Of a stretch of DNA of 8,379 bases, positions 7,100 through 8,379 are shown piece after piece. Position 1 is the first letter of the stretch. The number at the start of each line of letters is the position of its first letter. The notes under the pieces were generated by a model, which saw nothing but the letters and a program-made list of their open reading frames with translations, ran no database searches and had not been told where the DNA came from. Position numbers and translations under genes: made by a program. The DNA comes from Lachnospiraceae bacterium (GTDB lineage: Bacteria; Bacillota_A; Clostridia; Lachnospirales; Lachnospiraceae): NCBI GenBank assembly GCA_017634255.1, contig JAGBNT010000081.1, positions 1 through 8,379 on the forward strand, given 5' to 3'.

Positions 7100-7600
7100 T
7101 TAAGCCTCTTTGTCGTTGATCTTTAGCAGGATATCCATATACATATCCGCTGAAATCAAAGCATTTGCCAGGCATACATTCATCTGGTCAAAGAGCTCAT
7201 CCCCCTCAATAGCCATCGGAAGAGGCGTTGTGAGACGGTATACGAGATTCTCTCCCTCCTTGTCTATGCAAAAGCTCCCACAGGGTATCTCGTAATTTAT
7301 ATGGGACATCGCCTCATAAAGCTCCGGCAGCCTGCTCCTGTCGATATCATCGGTGATCGTAAGGACAGCCGAAAAATGCTGGACCTCGTCCTCCTCAGAG
7401 CCGGGAGGGAGGAAAAACAATTCTCCTAAAGCCCCGTCCTCGCTATCCTGTCCCAGCTCGTCTAGGACCACCCTTAAGACCTCCGGCTCTCCTTCATTTT
7501 CCGGCTCCCGAAGCTCGCACGCCACTAACTCCTCTAAAAGCGCATCCTTAAGCCTCTCCAGAAGTGCGTGTCTGTCACTGTTTATCTTTTCAATATCCAT
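7100..7600 (-). CDS. Acidic small protein, possible YbjN / type III chaperone-like fold
   Basis: I do not recognise this protein firmly. The 166 residues are strongly acidic (about 40 Asp/Glu against about 12 Lys/Arg) with no signal peptide or membrane segment, so it should be a soluble cytoplasmic protein. It has an N-terminal helix rich in Leu/Glu, an acidic linker, then an alternating strand pattern (FSAVLTITDDI, YEIPCGSFCIDKEGENLVYRLTTPLP) and a final helix (DELFDQMNVCLANALISADMYMDILLKI). That order resembles, from memory, YbjN-type and type III secretion chaperone-like domains; this is inference. GGAGG five bases upstream favours the ATG at 7600. A second in-frame ATG at 7612 has only a weak AAGG site. 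It follows the hydrophobic-hairpin gene by 26 nt, so the two are probably co-transcribed and may be functional partners. Confidence 0.8.
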   Translation of the reverse strand: MDIEKINSDRHALLERLKDALLEELVACELREPENEGEPEVLRVVLDELGQDSEDGALGELFFLPPGSEEDEVQHFSAVLTITDDIDRSRLPELYEAMSHINYEIPCGSFCIDKEGENLVYRLTTPLPMAIEGDELFDQMNVCLANALISADMYMDILLKINDKEA

Positions 7601-7626
7601 ATTACCCTCCATTCAACATACCTTCT

Positions 7627-8379
7627 TTATCTGCCGCTCATCTTTCTGGCAAGCGCTGCGGCGCTCGGGGTCTTTTTCTTCTCGCTGTAGGGCAGACCGA
7701 AGCTCTTGACCAGCTGTATATAGCCCTTCCGCTCGTTTTCATCCGCAGTCCTTTCCCCATCGCCTCCGAAAAGCTTTTTGCAGATATAGTCCGCATACTG
7801 CTTTCCGATATGGTCGCAGGCGCTCTCCACATCCGAAAAGCCTGCGGCTGCCGCCAGAGTCCGTCTCATATTCCGCCTGAACTCCTTCATATTGTAGACC
7901 TTCTCGCCCCTGGCTTCCATTACAGCGAGAGCCTTATTCACAAATTTATCGAAATTGAAATAGGAATCGAATATTTTCTTCCTAATGCCCTTCATATCCA
8001 TTCCGAATATGCTTACCACCCCTGACGCCATGGTAAGCCCTACTCCGGTTAAGGTGATGGCAGTGCCGAAGACCGGCACCAATAGACCCGCCATAGTAAG
8101 CCCGCTCGCTACAGTGTTAAAGCCGCCCATGCCCGTCTTTTTGGCGCTGATGTCCCGGGAGACCTTAAGCATATTCCTTTCATATTTGGCCTGCTTAGCA
8201 TCCATATTACCCGTATTCCGTTCTTTTTTATTAAGGAAGCTCGCTGCCTTGGAAGCATTGCGGCAGTCCAGCATTCCCGACAGGGTGTTATAGGTCTCAA
8301 GCCCCGTACCTACGCCGCCCGTTACCATTCCCGCCACCTGAAGGGCCGGCGAAACCGTTATCGTTCCGTTAAAAAGCGA
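7627..8379 (-). CDS. Basic protein with glycine-rich hydrophobic hairpin, 5' end outside the window
   Basis: The C-terminal 250 residues of a protein of unknown function. The frame stays open to the right edge, so the true start lies beyond it. A GTG at 8337 is internal and has no convincing ribosome-binding site. The visible part begins with a Gly-rich amphipathic stretch (VAGMVTGGVGTGLETYN) and a Lys/Arg-rich segment. A long hydrophobic Gly/Ala/Thr/Val region follows at about residues 84-127 of the fragment (from GGFNTVASGLTMAGLL to ASGVVSIFGM), broken by a Pro-Val-Phe-Gly turn, as in a membrane-inserting helical hairpin. After it come helical segments and a basic tail (EKKKTPSAAALARKMSGR). 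The Gly-rich paired helices recall pore-forming or translocator-type secreted proteins, but no family is recognised. The small acidic gene directly downstream could encode a chaperone or partner. Confidence 0.8.
   Translation of the reverse strand, partial: SLFNGTITVSPALQVAGMVTGGVGTGLETYNTLSGMLDCRNASKAASFLNKKERNTGNMDAKQAKYERNMLKVSRDISAKKTGMGGFNTVASGLTMAGLLVPVFGTAITLTGVGLTMASGVVSIFGMDMKGIRKKIFDSYFNFDKFVNKALAVMEARGEKVYNMKEFRRNMRRTLAAAAGFSDVESACDHIGKQYADYICKKLFGGDGERTADENERKGYIQLVKSFGLPYSEKKKTPSAAALARKMSGR

Noticed and set aside
8335..8337. GTG at 8337 as the true start of the hydrophobic-hairpin gene
   Set aside because: The frame remains open to the window edge, no clear ribosome-binding site precedes the GTG, and the upstream residues continue a plausible protein. 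It is treated as internal.
1..8379. CRISPR array, insertion sequence, prophage or attachment site (checked near the tRNA)
   Set aside because: No regularly spaced repeats, transposase or integrase genes were seen, and the 3' end of the tRNA is not repeated elsewhere in the window.

Overview
The window looks like chromosomal DNA of a low-to-medium GC Bacillota, most likely a clostridial anaerobe of the Lachnospiraceae type. This is judged from memory of family sequences. The clues are the gene order rimP-nusA-ylxR-ylxQ-infB, purine-rich GGAGG ribosome-binding sites before most genes, free use of ATA and AGG/AGA codons, and the style of the NusA, YlxQ and IF2 proteins. Every protein gene lies on the minus strand. 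The only plus-strand gene is a tRNA.

From right to left, in the direction of transcription: (a) 8379-7100 holds a two-gene unit of unknown function. The first is a basic protein with a glycine-rich hydrophobic hairpin, cut by the window edge. Close behind it is a small, very acidic protein that may have a YbjN / type III chaperone-like fold. (b) 7068-6906 holds a plus-strand tRNA-Glu(CTC) with its own promoter and a strong intrinsic terminator. (c) 6873-6832 is a compound inverted repeat in the leader of the next gene. (d) 6789-5287 encodes an alpha-D-phosphohexomutase (phosphoglucomutase/phosphomannomutase family). (e) 5240-5167 has a near-consensus sigma-A promoter, followed at once by an intrinsic-terminator hairpin. 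(f) 5128-1 is the nusA-infB operon: rimP (unusually short), nusA, ylxR (rnpM), ylxQ and infB, the last lacking only its extreme 3' end.

The operon joins 30S maturation (RimP), transcription elongation and termination (NusA), RNase P modulation (YlxR/RnpM), a kink-turn RNA-binding L7Ae-like protein (YlxQ) and translation initiation (IF2). The gene spacing (48 nt, 7 nt, 8-nt overlap, 32-nt overlap) suggests tight co-expression. A terminator between the operon's own promoter and its first gene suggests control by attenuation or readthrough, and NusA is an obvious candidate regulator.

Points most worth a second look: the leader terminator, the RimP that ends where its C-terminal domain should begin, the hydrophobic-hairpin/acidic-partner gene pair at the right edge, and the repeat-bearing acidic tail of NusA. 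There is no sign of a phage, insertion sequence, CRISPR array or other mobile element, and no gene-free stretch exceeds about 160 bases.
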